Assembly (NCBI GenBank): GCA_963674685.2 | Contig: CAXXWT010000009.1 | Coordinates: forward strand, 62,001-126,000 | Direction: 5' to 3' | Length of the DNA stretch: 64,000 nucleotides | From: G963674685 sp963674685 | Lineage (GTDB): Bacteria > Lernaellota > Lernaellaia > JACKCT01 | Shown: positions 7,732-17,300 of the stretch, piece after piece | Numbering within the stretch: the stretch's first letter is position 1 | Layout: each line of letters starts with the position of its first letter | Translations under genes and position numbers: made by a program | Notes under the pieces: generated by a model | The model's database searches: none | Seen by the model: the letters and a program-made list of their open reading frames with translations, nothing else | What the model was told of the DNA's origin: nothing

Positions 7732-10212
7732 ATGTCGGACGATATGGAAAAAATGACGGAAAGTAAGGACGTCGAGATTCTGAAAAACCTGACTCCCCGA
7801 GAGCCGGAGGCGCAGGCCGTCCCCGCGGCCGGCGAGGATGGCGATTATTCGGCGAAAAATATCACGGTGCTCGAAGGCCTGGCCGCCGTTCGCAAAAGGC
7901 CGGCCATGTACATCGGCTCGACGGGCTCCCTTGGTTTGCATCACCTTGTCTACGAAGTGGTGGACAACTCCATCGACGAAGCCATGGCCGGGGTGTGCGA
8001 CAAAATCCGGGTCAACATCCATATCGACAATTCCGTCACGGTCAAAGACAACGGGCGCGGCATCCCCACGGAAATGCACGAGAAAGAGGGCATCCCGGCC
8101 GCGGAACTGGTCATGACGAAGCTGCACGCCGGCGGCAAATTCGACAACAAAACCTACAAGGTGTCCGGCGGCCTACACGGCGTGGGCGTCTCGTGCGTGA
8201 ATGCGCTGTCCGAATATCTCAAACTGGAAGTCAGGCGGAACGGGGAAGTTCATCGCATGGAATTCGCCCGGGGCGTTACCACGAAACCGCTGCGCCTCGT
8301 CGGCACGACGGAAAAACGCGGCACGGTGATCACCTTTAAGCCCGATCCGGAGATTTTCGAGGAGCTGGAATACTCGTTCGATATTCTGGCGAACCGACTG
8401 CGGGAATTGTCCTTTCTCAATCCCGGCGTCGAGATCGTTATCAAAGATGAGCGGGACAACAAGAAAAAGAATTTTCACTACGAAGGCGGCATCGTCAGCT
8501 TCGTGGAGTATCTGAACCGGAACAAAAACCCCCACCCGGATACAATATTCATTTCCGGCGAGAAGGATTCGGTTTCCGTCGAAATCGCCATGCAGTACAA
8601 CGACAGTTATCAGGAGCAGATTTACTCCTTCGTCAACAACATCAACACCAGCGAGGGCGGGACGCATATGTCCGGTTTTCGCTCGGCTTTGACGCGTACG
8701 ATCAACAGTTACGCTTCCGGGGCCAATCTTTTCAAGGATATGAAAAACAACCTCACCGGCGACGACGTTCGCGAGGGTCTGACCTCCGTAATCTCGTGCA
8801 AGGTTCCTTCGCCGCAGTTCGAGGGGCAGACCAAAACCAAACTGGGCAACAGCGAAGTCAAGGGAATCGTGGAAAGCCTGATCAACGAAAAACTCGGCGA
8901 GTTTCTCGAAGAGAACCCGGCGGTGGCGAAAAAAATCGTCATGAAATCCGTGGATGCGGCCCGGGCCAGGGAAGCGGCGCGCAAGGCCAAGGAACTCACG
9001 CGGCGCAAAAGCGCGCTGGAGTTTTCCTCGCTGCCGGGCAAGCTCGCCGACTGCCAGGAAAAAGATCCGGCCCTTTCGGAAATATTCATCGTCGAGGGCG
9101 ATTCCGCCGGCGGCAGCGCCAAGCAGGGCAGGGACCGTCGCGCGCAGGCGATTCTTCCTTTGCGCGGCAAGATTCTCAACGTGGAAAAGGCCCGGCAGGA
9201 CAGAATGCTCTCCAACGCGGAAATCGGCACCATGATCACCGCGCTGGGCTGCGGCATCGGCCGTGAGGAATTCGACGTCTCCAAACTGCGTTATCATAAA
9301 ATCGTCATCATGACCGACGCCGACGTGGACGGTTCGCACATCCGAACGCTGCTGCTCACGTTCTTTTTCCGCCAGATGCCCGAACTCGTGGAGCGGGGTC
9401 ATCTCTACATCGCGCAGCCCCCGCTTTTCAGGGTCGGCAGGGGTAAGCAATCCCAGTACATTAAAAATGAATCGGAGTTGGATGAATTTTTGATGAAAAG
9501 GGCGTGTGACGAAATCACGGTCAGATCCGAGGGTCACGAGATAACCGGCGCCGCCCTGCTGCAGATGATGCGGCTGCTTCGGCGCTACAACAATTTTATC
9601 GCGAACCTGAGCCGGCGTGGTTATGCCAGACAAATCATCGAATTTATGCTGGCCGCGGGGATCAGGGAAAGATCGTATTTCACCGATCGTGAAAAGGTCG
9701 ATCAACTGGCCGTGGAAATTAAACACCGGGGATTCAACGCGGGGCAGGTCGAGGAGCGCATGGAAGACGCCACGTTTTCCTTTCCCATCATGCATAAATC
9801 CAACGGTTGGGAGCGGCAGATCTGGATTAAGGCCGAGGTTGTCGAATCCGTGGAATATCGCCGGCTCGTGGAAATTCATGAACGGCTTTCCGAGCTTGGA
9901 ACGGGTCCCTGGCGCGTCGACGACGCCAAAAGCACCGAGGCGGTGGATAATGTGGGAGGGCTGCTTAACGTCGTTTTGGATGTGGGCAAACGCGGCTATT
10001 CGATTCAGCGTTTCAAAGGTCTCGGTGAAATGAATCCGGATCAGTTGTGGGAAACAACCATGAATCCGGAAAACAGAATTTTGCAGCAGGTTCGCATTGA
10101 GGATGACGTGGAAGCCGACGGCATCTTTACGATTCTCATGGGCGATCAGGTCGAGCCGAGGCGAAAATTCATCGAGGACAACGCCCTGGAAGTGTCGAAT
10201 CTGGACGTTTGA
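7732..10212 (+). CDS. gyrB: DNA gyrase subunit B
   Basis: 826 aa ATPase subunit of DNA gyrase, which introduces negative supercoils together with GyrA. The GHKL ATPase motifs are clear near the N-terminus (VLEGLAAVRKRPAMYIGS, VYEVVDNSIDEA, DNGRGIP, GGLHGVGVSCVNALS), followed by the transducer (QTKTKLGNSEVKG) and the TOPRIM metal sites (EGDSAGGSAKQGRDR, PLRGKILNVEKAR, TDADVDGSHIRTLLL). It ends with the conserved IQRFKGLGEMNPDQLWETTMNPE block that separates GyrB from many ParE. Length is close to the usual 800 aa, with a Ser/Glu-rich N-terminal extension of about 40 residues. The ATG at 7732 was taken; the ATG at 7744 is an alternative. gyrA, recF and dnaA are not in the window, so gyrB is not in the classical oriC cluster here. 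Confidence 0.98.
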   Translation: MSDDMEKMTESKDVEILKNLTPREPEAQAVPAAGEDGDYSAKNITVLEGLAAVRKRPAMYIGSTGSLGLHHLVYEVVDNSIDEAMAGVCDKIRVNIHIDNSVTVKDNGRGIPTEMHEKEGIPAAELVMTKLHAGGKFDNKTYKVSGGLHGVGVSCVNALSEYLKLEVRRNGEVHRMEFARGVTTKPLRLVGTTEKRGTVITFKPDPEIFEELEYSFDILANRLRELSFLNPGVEIVIKDERDNKKKNFHYEGGIVSFVEYLNRNKNPHPDTIFISGEKDSVSVEIAMQYNDSYQEQIYSFVNNINTSEGGTHMSGFRSALTRTINSYASGANLFKDMKNNLTGDDVREGLTSVISCKVPSPQFEGQTKTKLGNSEVKGIVESLINEKLGEFLEENPAVAKKIVMKSVDAARAREAARKAKELTRRKSALEFSSLPGKLADCQEKDPALSEIFIVEGDSAGGSAKQGRDRRAQAILPLRGKILNVEKARQDRMLSNAEIGTMITALGCGIGREEFDVSKLRYHKIVIMTDADVDGSHIRTLLLTFFFRQMPELVERGHLYIAQPPLFRVGRGKQSQYIKNESELDEFLMKRACDEITVRSEGHEITGAALLQMMRLLRRYNNFIANLSRRGYARQIIEFMLAAGIRERSYFTDREKVDQLAVEIKHRGFNAGQVEERMEDATFSFPIMHKSNGWERQIWIKAEVVESVEYRRLVEIHERLSELGTGPWRVDDAKSTEAVDNVGGLLNVVLDVGKRGYSIQRFKGLGEMNPDQLWETTMNPENRILQQVRIEDDVEADGIFTILMGDQVEPRRKFIEDNALEVSNLDV

Positions 10213-10315
10213 CGCCCGTTTAAAGGCGTATCGTCGCCAAACCGGATCGATTTTACCCGACAACCTGCAGTTGGTCTGTATTTTTCGCGGCTTTCGCATA
10301 TAATCATCCCCGGCC

Positions 10316-11311
10316 ATGAAAAAGCTTTTCTTCATTTTTACGGCTGTTATCGGCATTTTCCTCACCGCGGAGATCGCCTGCCGGATCGCTTTGCCGAAAG
10401 AAGCGGCGGGGCCTGCGTATATGCGCTTTTCCAACCCTCACCGCCAGCAATCCGGCTTTATTCCCGACGACGAACTGTTTTGGAAGCTTAAACCCGATAA
10501 TCCGATGTGGAAGGTCAATGCCGCCGGATTTCGCGGACCCGAGCTTCCGAAGGAAAAAGAAAAGGGCGAGTACCGGGTCATTTGCCTTGGGGATTCCTGC
10601 ACTTTCGGCCTGGGGGCCGGGGGCGTCGACTATGATCAAACTTATCCGGCGATAGTCGGTAAATCGCTGTATCCGTCGGTATTGGAAAAGGCCCTGGTGA
10701 ATGATTATCCCGCAAAATCCTACAACAGTTTCCGCGCGGTGAATTTGGGGTGTCCTGGGTATACGAGCTATCAGGGGATGAAGCTATTAAAAAAGCGCAT
10801 TAAAAACATGAAACCGGACGTGGTGATCGCTTATTTTGGAATAAACGACGGCTTTGAGGCCGTAGGATACGCGGACAAGGACCAGCGCCCCGTGGATCTT
10901 GGTTCGGATGCCTTGGACAAGTCGGCGCTCTATTCTTATCTCACGCGGCTCATTGTCGGCGCAAAACAGCAGGTGAAAAGTGGGAGGCCCCTGGAAAGGG
11001 TGAGTCTGCCGGATTACCACGCGAATCTGGACGAAATTGCTAAAATTTCAGAGAAAAACGGCGCAAAAGCTTATTTTATCGCTCCGCCGTATCTGGAAGC
11101 GAACGGCGGCCTGAAATGCGAAGAACATCGGATTCACGAACCGGCTATCGATATCATGCCCAAATTGAAAAAGACCGCCGACGCAGGGGATCCGGTGATT
11201 TTCCCCGCCCCCGACAACGTGCATCCCATGCCCGCCGGGCATGCGGCGATCGCCCGGGCGATCGTTGACAGATTGATTCAGGATATGGAATGGATAAATA
11301 GAAACCCATGA
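10316..11311 (+). CDS. SGNH/GDSL-family hydrolase-like protein
   Basis: 331 aa with a short N-terminal hydrophobic anchor (FFIFTAVIGIFLTAEIACRIAL). The SGNH blocks are present: LGDSCTFG with the nucleophile Ser near residue 94, a glycine block (NLGCPGYTSYQG), the Asn block (VVIAYFGINDG), and the C-terminal DNVHPMPAGHAAIA carrying the Asp/His pair. Enzymes of this fold are esterases or O-acyl transfer enzymes acting on glycans and lipids; a membrane-anchored form with a GFRG segment before block I often works on cell-surface polymers. The gene overlaps the following radical SAM gene by 4 bp (ATGA), so the two are translationally coupled and may act in one pathway. Substrate unknown. Confidence 0.85.
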   Translation: MKKLFFIFTAVIGIFLTAEIACRIALPKEAAGPAYMRFSNPHRQQSGFIPDDELFWKLKPDNPMWKVNAAGFRGPELPKEKEKGEYRVICLGDSCTFGLGAGGVDYDQTYPAIVGKSLYPSVLEKALVNDYPAKSYNSFRAVNLGCPGYTSYQGMKLLKKRIKNMKPDVVIAYFGINDGFEAVGYADKDQRPVDLGSDALDKSALYSYLTRLIVGAKQQVKSGRPLERVSLPDYHANLDEIAKISEKNGAKAYFIAPPYLEANGGLKCEEHRIHEPAIDIMPKLKKTADAGDPVIFPAPDNVHPMPAGHAAIARAIVDRLIQDMEWINRNP

Positions 11312-12312
11312 GATCACTGATATTTTTCGTCACCGCCGCCTGCGATTCGGCTTGCCGTCACTGTTTTTATCACGGCAAAGCCGGCGGCGGCGAGCTTCTG
11401 ACGCCGGAAGATACGAGGAGATTTGCGGCAAGTCTCGGGCGAATAAAGGATTTGTCGATTTCCGGCGGAGAGCCGCTTTTACGAAAAGACCTCGATGTGC
11501 TGCTGGAGCCGGTTCTGCGTTTCGGCAAACCGCGGTCCGTGACTTTTCCCACCGGCGGACTCCATCCCGAACTGGTGATGCAGGCCGCGGAAATGATATT
11601 GCGCCACGCGCCTTCGACGCGCCTGACCGTGGCCCTATCTTTCGACGGCCCGCCGGACGTGCATGACAATGTCCGGGGGCGGCCGGGAGCCTATGTCACA
11701 CTGAAAAAATGCCACGATATCCTGGCGCCTCTTTGCGAATCGGGCATATTGCGCGTCAAGCTGGCGACCACGCTATGCAGCCTGAACGAGCGCCATCTGG
11801 AGGAAATCCTTCTATGCGCGCGGCGTGATTTCCCGCAGGCTTCTTTTCATCATTTTGAGATAATGCGCGGCCGGCCTCGGGACCAGTCGGTGAAACCGCC
11901 GGATCCGGCCCTGCTTATGGGAAAACGGGCAAAAATCATCCGGCATTGGAAAAAATACACGCAATTTTACCCAAACGCCGTTGTGAACCGGCTGGCTTTG
12001 GCGGCAAAGCTGCGCCTGTTCGACCTGGCCGTGGACTGGCTTCGCGGAGTCGACCGGATGCCGCCGTGTCGCGTCGATGAAACGCATTTGGTCTTAACGG
12101 AAACAGGCGATGTCGCTTTTTGCGAATTGACCAAACCGATAGGAAATATCAGGGAAAAAGACCTTTCGGCAATTTTATCCGGCGACCGGGCCCAAAAGAG
12201 AAAGACGATGATCAGAAGCGGATGTTCCTGTTTTCATTCATGTTTTACGCCGACCAACCTGATGCGCGATCCCGCCCAGTGGCTGAAGCTTCCGATGCTG
12301 CTTGACGAATAA
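11308..12312 (+). CDS. Radical SAM protein with Cys-rich C-terminus
   Basis: 334 aa. The N-terminal CDSACRHC (Cys12, Cys16, Cys19) is the CxxxCxxC motif that binds the 4Fe-4S cluster used to cleave S-adenosylmethionine, and ISGGEPLLRKDL is the SAM-binding GGEP motif. VALSFDGPPDVHDNVRG resembles sactionine/SPASM-type enzymes. The C-terminal part has seven or so further Cys (PPCRVDE, AFCELTKPIGN, CSCFHSCF), consistent with a SPASM or twitch region holding an auxiliary cluster. Such enzymes modify peptides, proteins or small molecules. The start overlaps the SGNH stop (ATGA), which fixes it. No small precursor-peptide gene is evident nearby; the next gene downstream encodes a lipoprotein 209 bp away with its own promoter. 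Confidence 0.9.
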   Translation: MRSLIFFVTAACDSACRHCFYHGKAGGGELLTPEDTRRFAASLGRIKDLSISGGEPLLRKDLDVLLEPVLRFGKPRSVTFPTGGLHPELVMQAAEMILRHAPSTRLTVALSFDGPPDVHDNVRGRPGAYVTLKKCHDILAPLCESGILRVKLATTLCSLNERHLEEILLCARRDFPQASFHHFEIMRGRPRDQSVKPPDPALLMGKRAKIIRHWKKYTQFYPNAVVNRLALAAKLRLFDLAVDWLRGVDRMPPCRVDETHLVLTETGDVAFCELTKPIGNIREKDLSAILSGDRAQKRKTMIRSGCSCFHSCFTPTNLMRDPAQWLKLPMLLDE

Positions 12313-12382
12313 ACCTATTTTACAAATCCAACTTAACCCAATTATGCGTTTTTTTGGGCATAATATGAAGGCGGCTTTTTTC

Positions 12383-12411
12383 TTGACCCCTAATAAGGCA
12401 TGTGGTAATAA
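12383..12411 (+). promoter_or_regulatory. Sigma-70-type promoter of the Cys-rich lipoprotein gene
   Basis: TTGACC (12383-12388) and TAATAA (12406-12411) with an optimal 17-bp spacer, about 110 bp upstream of the ATG at 12522. The leader contains two AAGGAGG-like purine runs; only the second (near 12505) is correctly spaced for the gene. Confidence 0.65.
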
Positions 12412-12521
12412 GCGAGCACGCCTTAAGGAGGCGGTGTGTGTTTTTGTATGTAATGGCCGAGAAGAAATTGTAAGAGAGCCGAAGGTTTCACAGCACTTAC
12501 CTTTAAGGAGGGATAAGAGAG

Positions 12522-13232
12522 ATGACAAAATTGTTCGAGAAAAAATACCTGTTCCTGATTGCGATCCTCGCGATGGCCCTGGGCATGATGAGCGTCGCGG
12601 CTTGCGGCGACGACGATGACGACGACGATGACGAAGAGGACGCCGACGACGACACCAACCCTTTTACTGACGACGACGTCGATGACGACGCCGATGACGA
12701 CGTGGACGACGACGTAGACGACGACGTAGACGACGATGTCGACGACGATGTCGACGACGACGCCGACGACGACGTTGACGACGACGCTGACGACGACATG
12801 AGCTGCGACGATGTCGTGAACGAGCTGTTCTTCGAGTGCGAAATCACCATGTCCGACATCAATGGCGACCAGCTTGACGATCTCGGCCTGCTCGAGTGGT
12901 GCGGCATGTGCGAAGATTACGTAAGCGGCGGAAAGACCGACAGCCCCTTCTGGAACTGCGTGGGCGAAGGCGCTCTGGACAGTTGCAACGAAGACGGCAT
13001 TAACGCCTGCTTCGATCCGGCCCCCGCGGGCGGATGCACCGACACGGTTGGCGACATGTACGACTGCGGCATCGTTTACGTTTTCAGCAATGCCGACTAC
13101 TGGATTCCCGAGATGGATGTCGCGTCTGTCTGCGATCTGATGGATGAGGACTGGGACTGCGTTCAGGCTTGCCTCGACGCCGACTGCCCGGACAACGTTG
13201 AAGATGCGCTCACCTGCTTGGGCGCCTGCTAA
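12522..13232 (+). CDS. Asp-linker lipoprotein with Cys-rich domain
   Basis: 236 aa. A lipoprotein signal ends SVAAC (Cys28). Directly after it lies an Asp tract of about 64 residues built from DDDV/DDDA units, then a domain (93-236) with about 15 Cys in a spaced pattern (ECEITMSD, WCGMC, NCVGEGALDSC, DCVQACLDADC) and a terminal LGAC. Many disulfides and a charged spacer suggest a surface-exposed protein held away from the membrane. Similar short Cys-rich repeats are frequent in predicted lipoproteins of Myxococcota-like bacteria, but no family name can be given. It has its own promoter (12383-12411), a strong AAGGAGGG ribosome site and its own terminator (13263-13292), so it is probably well expressed and monocistronic. 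Function unknown. Confidence 0.82.
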   Translation: MTKLFEKKYLFLIAILAMALGMMSVAACGDDDDDDDDEEDADDDTNPFTDDDVDDDADDDVDDDVDDDVDDDVDDDVDDDADDDVDDDADDDMSCDDVVNELFFECEITMSDINGDQLDDLGLLEWCGMCEDYVSGGKTDSPFWNCVGEGALDSCNEDGINACFDPAPAGGCTDTVGDMYDCGIVYVFSNADYWIPEMDVASVCDLMDEDWDCVQACLDADCPDNVEDALTCLGAC

Positions 13233-13262
13233 AAAACGTTTAATACAGTCAATAAAACGAAG

Positions 13263-13292
13263 TCGGGAGGGGATTGCCCCTCCCGATTTTTT
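13263..13292 (+). terminator. Intrinsic terminator, also intron insertion site
   Basis: A perfect 10-bp stem (TCGGGAGGGG / CCCCTCCCGA) with an ATTG loop is followed by TTTTTT. The group IIC intron starts at the next base (13293), inside the T-rich tail, the classic target of this intron class. Confidence 0.93.
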
Positions 13293-14023
13293 GTGTGCCG
13301 AGCATGCACGTCAACTTGGGGGTGTAAGTCCCCTGCCCAACCTGACGGAGGTGAAGGGCTAGCGAAGCGCAAGGGCGCCGTCGCGAGGCGTCGTCTGAAG
13401 GAAGCGTGTAGCAAAGCCGCGACCTGACGAACAGAAACCGGATGTGAGGCAGTCCTTGCCGGACGAGCGAGCAAATGATCGCGAAGTCCATATCCGTCAA
13501 GGGCATCGGCTGTAAATCCGGCGGGTGCGCGGTGAAGGTTGTCGTGCTTACCTCGGGAGGTCTGCTTCGTGTCCCGGATTCAGGACTGAGGTCGTCGCGA
13601 GGCGTCCTGACCGCGTTGCAGAAGTCAGCAGAGGGCATAGTAGGCGATATCGCCGAAGGCCCGAACGGTATGGAGCGGCAAGTAGAGACGAGGATTCTCA
13701 TGGGCGGCATTTGTCGGAAAATCCAGTTGGAATTGGCCTTGGAAACGAAGGGTAGGGGTGAAGCCCCGATGGTCGTTTCCGAAGGGATCGAACCGTCCGT
13801 GGCGTCCCCCCGGCCCCGAAAGCCCGGCGTCAACCTCAAGTCTCATGGAGGAAGTGCTCGAACGGGAAAACCTGAAAGCAGCTTACAAACTGTTGCTTTC
13901 GCTCGCTCGACCTTATAGACCTGGACCCGAGGTAGAATGCTGAACCAACCGAACCGCCGTGGTACGGACCCGTATGCCCGGTGGTGTGACAGGGAAAGCC
14001 CGCGAGGGCTTACCTATGTCGAT
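13293..14023 (+). mobile_element. Group IIC intron, ORF-deleted copy
   Basis: Starts with GTGTGCC, the group II 5' consensus GUGYG, and ends with CTATGTCGAT. A domain V-like stretch (ACCGCCGTGGTACGG, GGTGGTGTGAC) lies about 13948-13990. It is almost identical to the second copy at 31284-35131, apart from one A/G change near 13580, one extra C in a C-run near 13806, and loss of 1142 bp of the reverse-transcriptase region. The deletion joins 13890 to 13891 at a 4-bp AAAC microhomology found at both ends of the lost segment in the intact copy. Since the ORF lies in domain IV, the ribozyme domains look complete. Its position directly after an intrinsic terminator and the intact sibling's endonuclease-less reverse transcriptase both place it in class C. 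Confidence 0.9.
13845..13943 (+). pseudogene. Remnant of the intron-encoded reverse transcriptase
   Basis: The first 15 residues of the intron protein (MEEVLERENLKAAYK) are kept, then the 1142-bp deletion shifts the frame to an unrelated end. All reverse-transcriptase motifs are lost. The corresponding intact gene is at 33811-35043. Confidence 0.85.
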
Positions 14024-14364
14024 TGGAATTTGTCTTCTTGAAAACAATTGCAATAATTTTCTTCTTTATTTCATGATGAAGTACGGTAATCTTCGAAGAA
14101 CCTTAAAAGCATCATATGTGATGCCAGCCTGATAAATGTTACTTTTATTTACTTAAAATTCACGATGAGTTAGACTCATCGCGCGTGTGCGCTAATGACC
14201 CATGCCGGAAATTTGGCGGGTCGTGAAAGAAAATTATCTCACGCGATGCCGGATGCTAGAAAGTGCATCCGCATGATGGCATTGTGTGGTCACCTATGGG
14301 GTTGGACCGCGGGTATTTTTCCCGCCTGATGCGAAACGGCGGCCCCTGATAAAGGAGGCTCTTT
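14024..14364 (+). ncRNA. Intergenic leader with candidate structured RNA
   Basis: 341 bp before the giant secreted protein gene. The first part (14024-14160) is AT-rich and may contain its promoter. From 14163 a series of perfect or near-perfect stems follows: CGATGAG/CTCATCG (14163-14181), GCGC/GCGC (14181-14192), GACCC/GGGTC enclosing GCC/GGC (14197-14222), GGATGC/GCATCC enclosed by ATGCC/GGCAT (14246-14282), GCGGG/CCCGC with a 7-nt loop (14309-14325), and a long-range GGGG/CCCC pairing (14298-14301 with 14343-14346) that ends just before the AAAGGAGG ribosome site. Such density suggests a 5' regulatory RNA. No known riboswitch core was recognised. Confidence 0.45.
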
Positions 14365-17300
14365 ATGAGATCCGTTTTCCATATCCGAAAGCCATTAATG
14401 TTCATTGCGGTTTTGATCGTGGTTTGGGCCGCCTTTGCGTGGACCGCCGGTGAAGAGTCTCACCACGGCAACAAACATTATATTGGCGGCGCCGAGAAAT
14501 CGGCAGCCGAGGAAGGCATCGTCATAGAAACCGACGCGGAAAACTCCTTGAAAAGCATTGCAACGGCTGTCCGCCTCTCGGAGCCGGACGAGGTTGAACC
14601 TTTGGAGTATGCCGAAGACGAAGTTTTCGTAGAGAGTTTTCCCGTATATTTCGGCGATGTCGATGGGGCGGCTGCCGGAACGGCGCCGGAACTTTTCAGC
14701 GCGGAATTTACAACAACCTATGTTGATTGGACCGCGACTTGCGAATTGAAAGCAGATGATCCCGGTTTTGTCGGATATTGCACGAATTTGCGATTTACTA
14801 TCTGCGATGTGGACAACGATCTGGTTGCAGGAAGTACATATGCTGATCTCTATGTTCTGGATACGGATACGCAAACACAGTCGCTGCTTTTCCCCAAAGA
14901 TCCGCCGACTTTCGAGTTTTTCGATCCAATGCCCGATGTCTCGGATTGCGGAAATCCCGTGGAACTGGAATACGGGATAAATATTTTTACCGACCTTTTC
15001 GAGGAGGGAGCGGGAGAATATGAGGTTTCCGTAGATTTATATGTGGACGATCTGGAGGGAAATTTCAGCAATAGAATCAATAACATCACCATGATCGTCA
15101 ATTATACCGGCGAAGAGTGCGGTCATCAACAATGCGCAATCGACGACGGGCAGGGAGGGGTGGATTGCTACAACGACCAGGAACGGGTAGGCTGTTTGTT
15201 CTGCGATCTGCCTGTAAGTCAAACCGTCCTGCAAGCGCTAGCGGATGGCGCATTATGCGACGACGGCATTTTATGCAACGGAGAAGATAGATGCCTCGCC
15301 GGGCAATGCGCCGAACATAATTTTATATCACCTTGCAATGCATTAATGTGTACGCCAGTGTGCGATGAAGATTTGCAGGTATGCGTGCCTCCCGAAGAAC
15401 CGATTTGTTATGACAACGGCCAGTGGTGCGACGGAGAACTGGTTTGCGATGAAGATGCGAAGGATTGCGTCCCCGCCAATGTGCCCGTTTGTCCCGAGGA
15501 TGACGGCGTGGGGTGCAACGGCGAAGAAGGCTGCAATGAAGAATTGGATCAATGCAATACTCCGATAGATATATGCGACGACAACGACTGGTGCAACGGG
15601 ACGGAAACCTGCAACGTGCTTACAGACAGTTGCGATTCGACGCCTGCTCCCTGCGTCGACGGATTGTTTTGCACGGTTGATCATTGTGATTCGGAAAAAC
15701 AAGAATGCGATTTCTCCCAAAGTCCCTGCGCCGGCATGAGCGACGGAGAATTCTGCAACGGCGATGAAGAGCTATGCAATGAGGATACCGACTCCTGCGG
15801 AGGCGATCCGCCGGTTTGTGATAATGATCTGTGGTGCGACGGAGAGGAAGAGTGCGACTGGGAAGCCGACGCATGCAGGACAGTCGAATATTCGGTCCCC
15901 TGCGATGACAACGAAATATGCATTGAAGAAACCGAAACATGCGAGGCCAACACCGACGTACCCCTAGTTTCCGACTTCGCTTTCGATACGTATTCCGTCC
16001 AATGGACGCACAACTGCGAGACGGTCGCATGCCTCACGGCGCAGTGGTACGTTTGCGACGAGGGTGATAATCTGATCGGCGGAAGCGTGTATTTCTACGA
16101 AATGGGAACCTCGAATCCGACGGAAATGATGGATCCCGCGGTCTATACGTGGGAAGAATTGATCGGTTCCGATCCCGGTTCCGTGGCCGATTGCGAAAAT
16201 CCCTATGGACCCGTCGAGTTGGGAATTCTGCTGCCTTCATCCATGTTCCCGACGCCTGATTTCTATGTTTATGATATCGATATCGTTGTGACGGACGCAT
16301 CGGACTATGAAAGCGATCCTCTCGCTGCGCCTGATTCCGTCTTCATCAATTATAACCCGACGACGACGACCACCACCACAACGACGACCACTACGACTAC
16401 GACGACGACGTCCACGACCACGACCACTACGTCAACTTCGACGACGACCACGACCATCGTCAGCACGGAAGCCCCCACTTTGTCGAACGGTATTTTCAAT
16501 CCCGATACGGTGGACTGGATTTCCGAATGTGCCAGCGATCCCTGCACGCAGTTGGAATTTTACGTTTGTGATGCGGACAATGATCTTTTCGATGGAGAGT
16601 TGACTCTGACCGACACGGAGGGATTTTTCTTTCAGGAACCAATGACGTTGCTTTGGCAGGACATCATCGACTTTCCCGTCGACGTTTCGAACTGCCTGGA
16701 TCCATTCCTGGTCGTCATAGAAATCAAATTGCCGGAAAGCTTGTTTGACCATGGAGCGGACACGTATACCGCTATCGCCGATATCGAGGCGACGGATGCT
16801 TCGGGTGCGCCCAGCAATCGGCTGGAGGGAATCACGCTTGACATTGACTACGCGCCGGGCACGACGACGACCGTGGGTCCCACGACGACCTCGACAACCA
16901 CGACAACCATCGTGAGCACGGAAGGGCCGACCATGTCGGGCGGCGCGTTCAACCCGAGTTCCATAACCTGGAGCCCGGCGTGCGAAAACAGCGCCTGCAC
17001 GCTGCTGGAGTTTGCCGTGTGCGATCCGGACAATGATCTGTACGGCGGCGACTTCACGATGACCGACGTTCTGGGATTTTTGGGCGACGCGCCGGTGACC
17101 GTGCCTTGGGCGGACGTCATCGATTTTCCGGTGAACGCATCGGATTGTGAAAATCCCGTCGACGTCTCCCTGGATATTCTGCTGCCGGAATCGATGTTCG
17201 GCGCGGGCGAGATAATTTACAACGCCAACGTGGATATTGCCTGCACGGACGCTTCCGGCGTTTCCGGCGCCGGGATCGGCGGAATGGAGCTCCATGTCGA

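Noticed and set aside
8173..10434. 753-codon open frame on the minus strand
   Set aside because: It lies entirely opposite gyrB, whose motifs are beyond doubt; long antisense frames are common in GC-rich genes.
14163..14346. Cyclic di-GMP, cobalamin, TPP or SAM riboswitch
   Set aside because: The conserved core sequences of these classes were looked for by eye and not found; only a generic structured leader is claimed.
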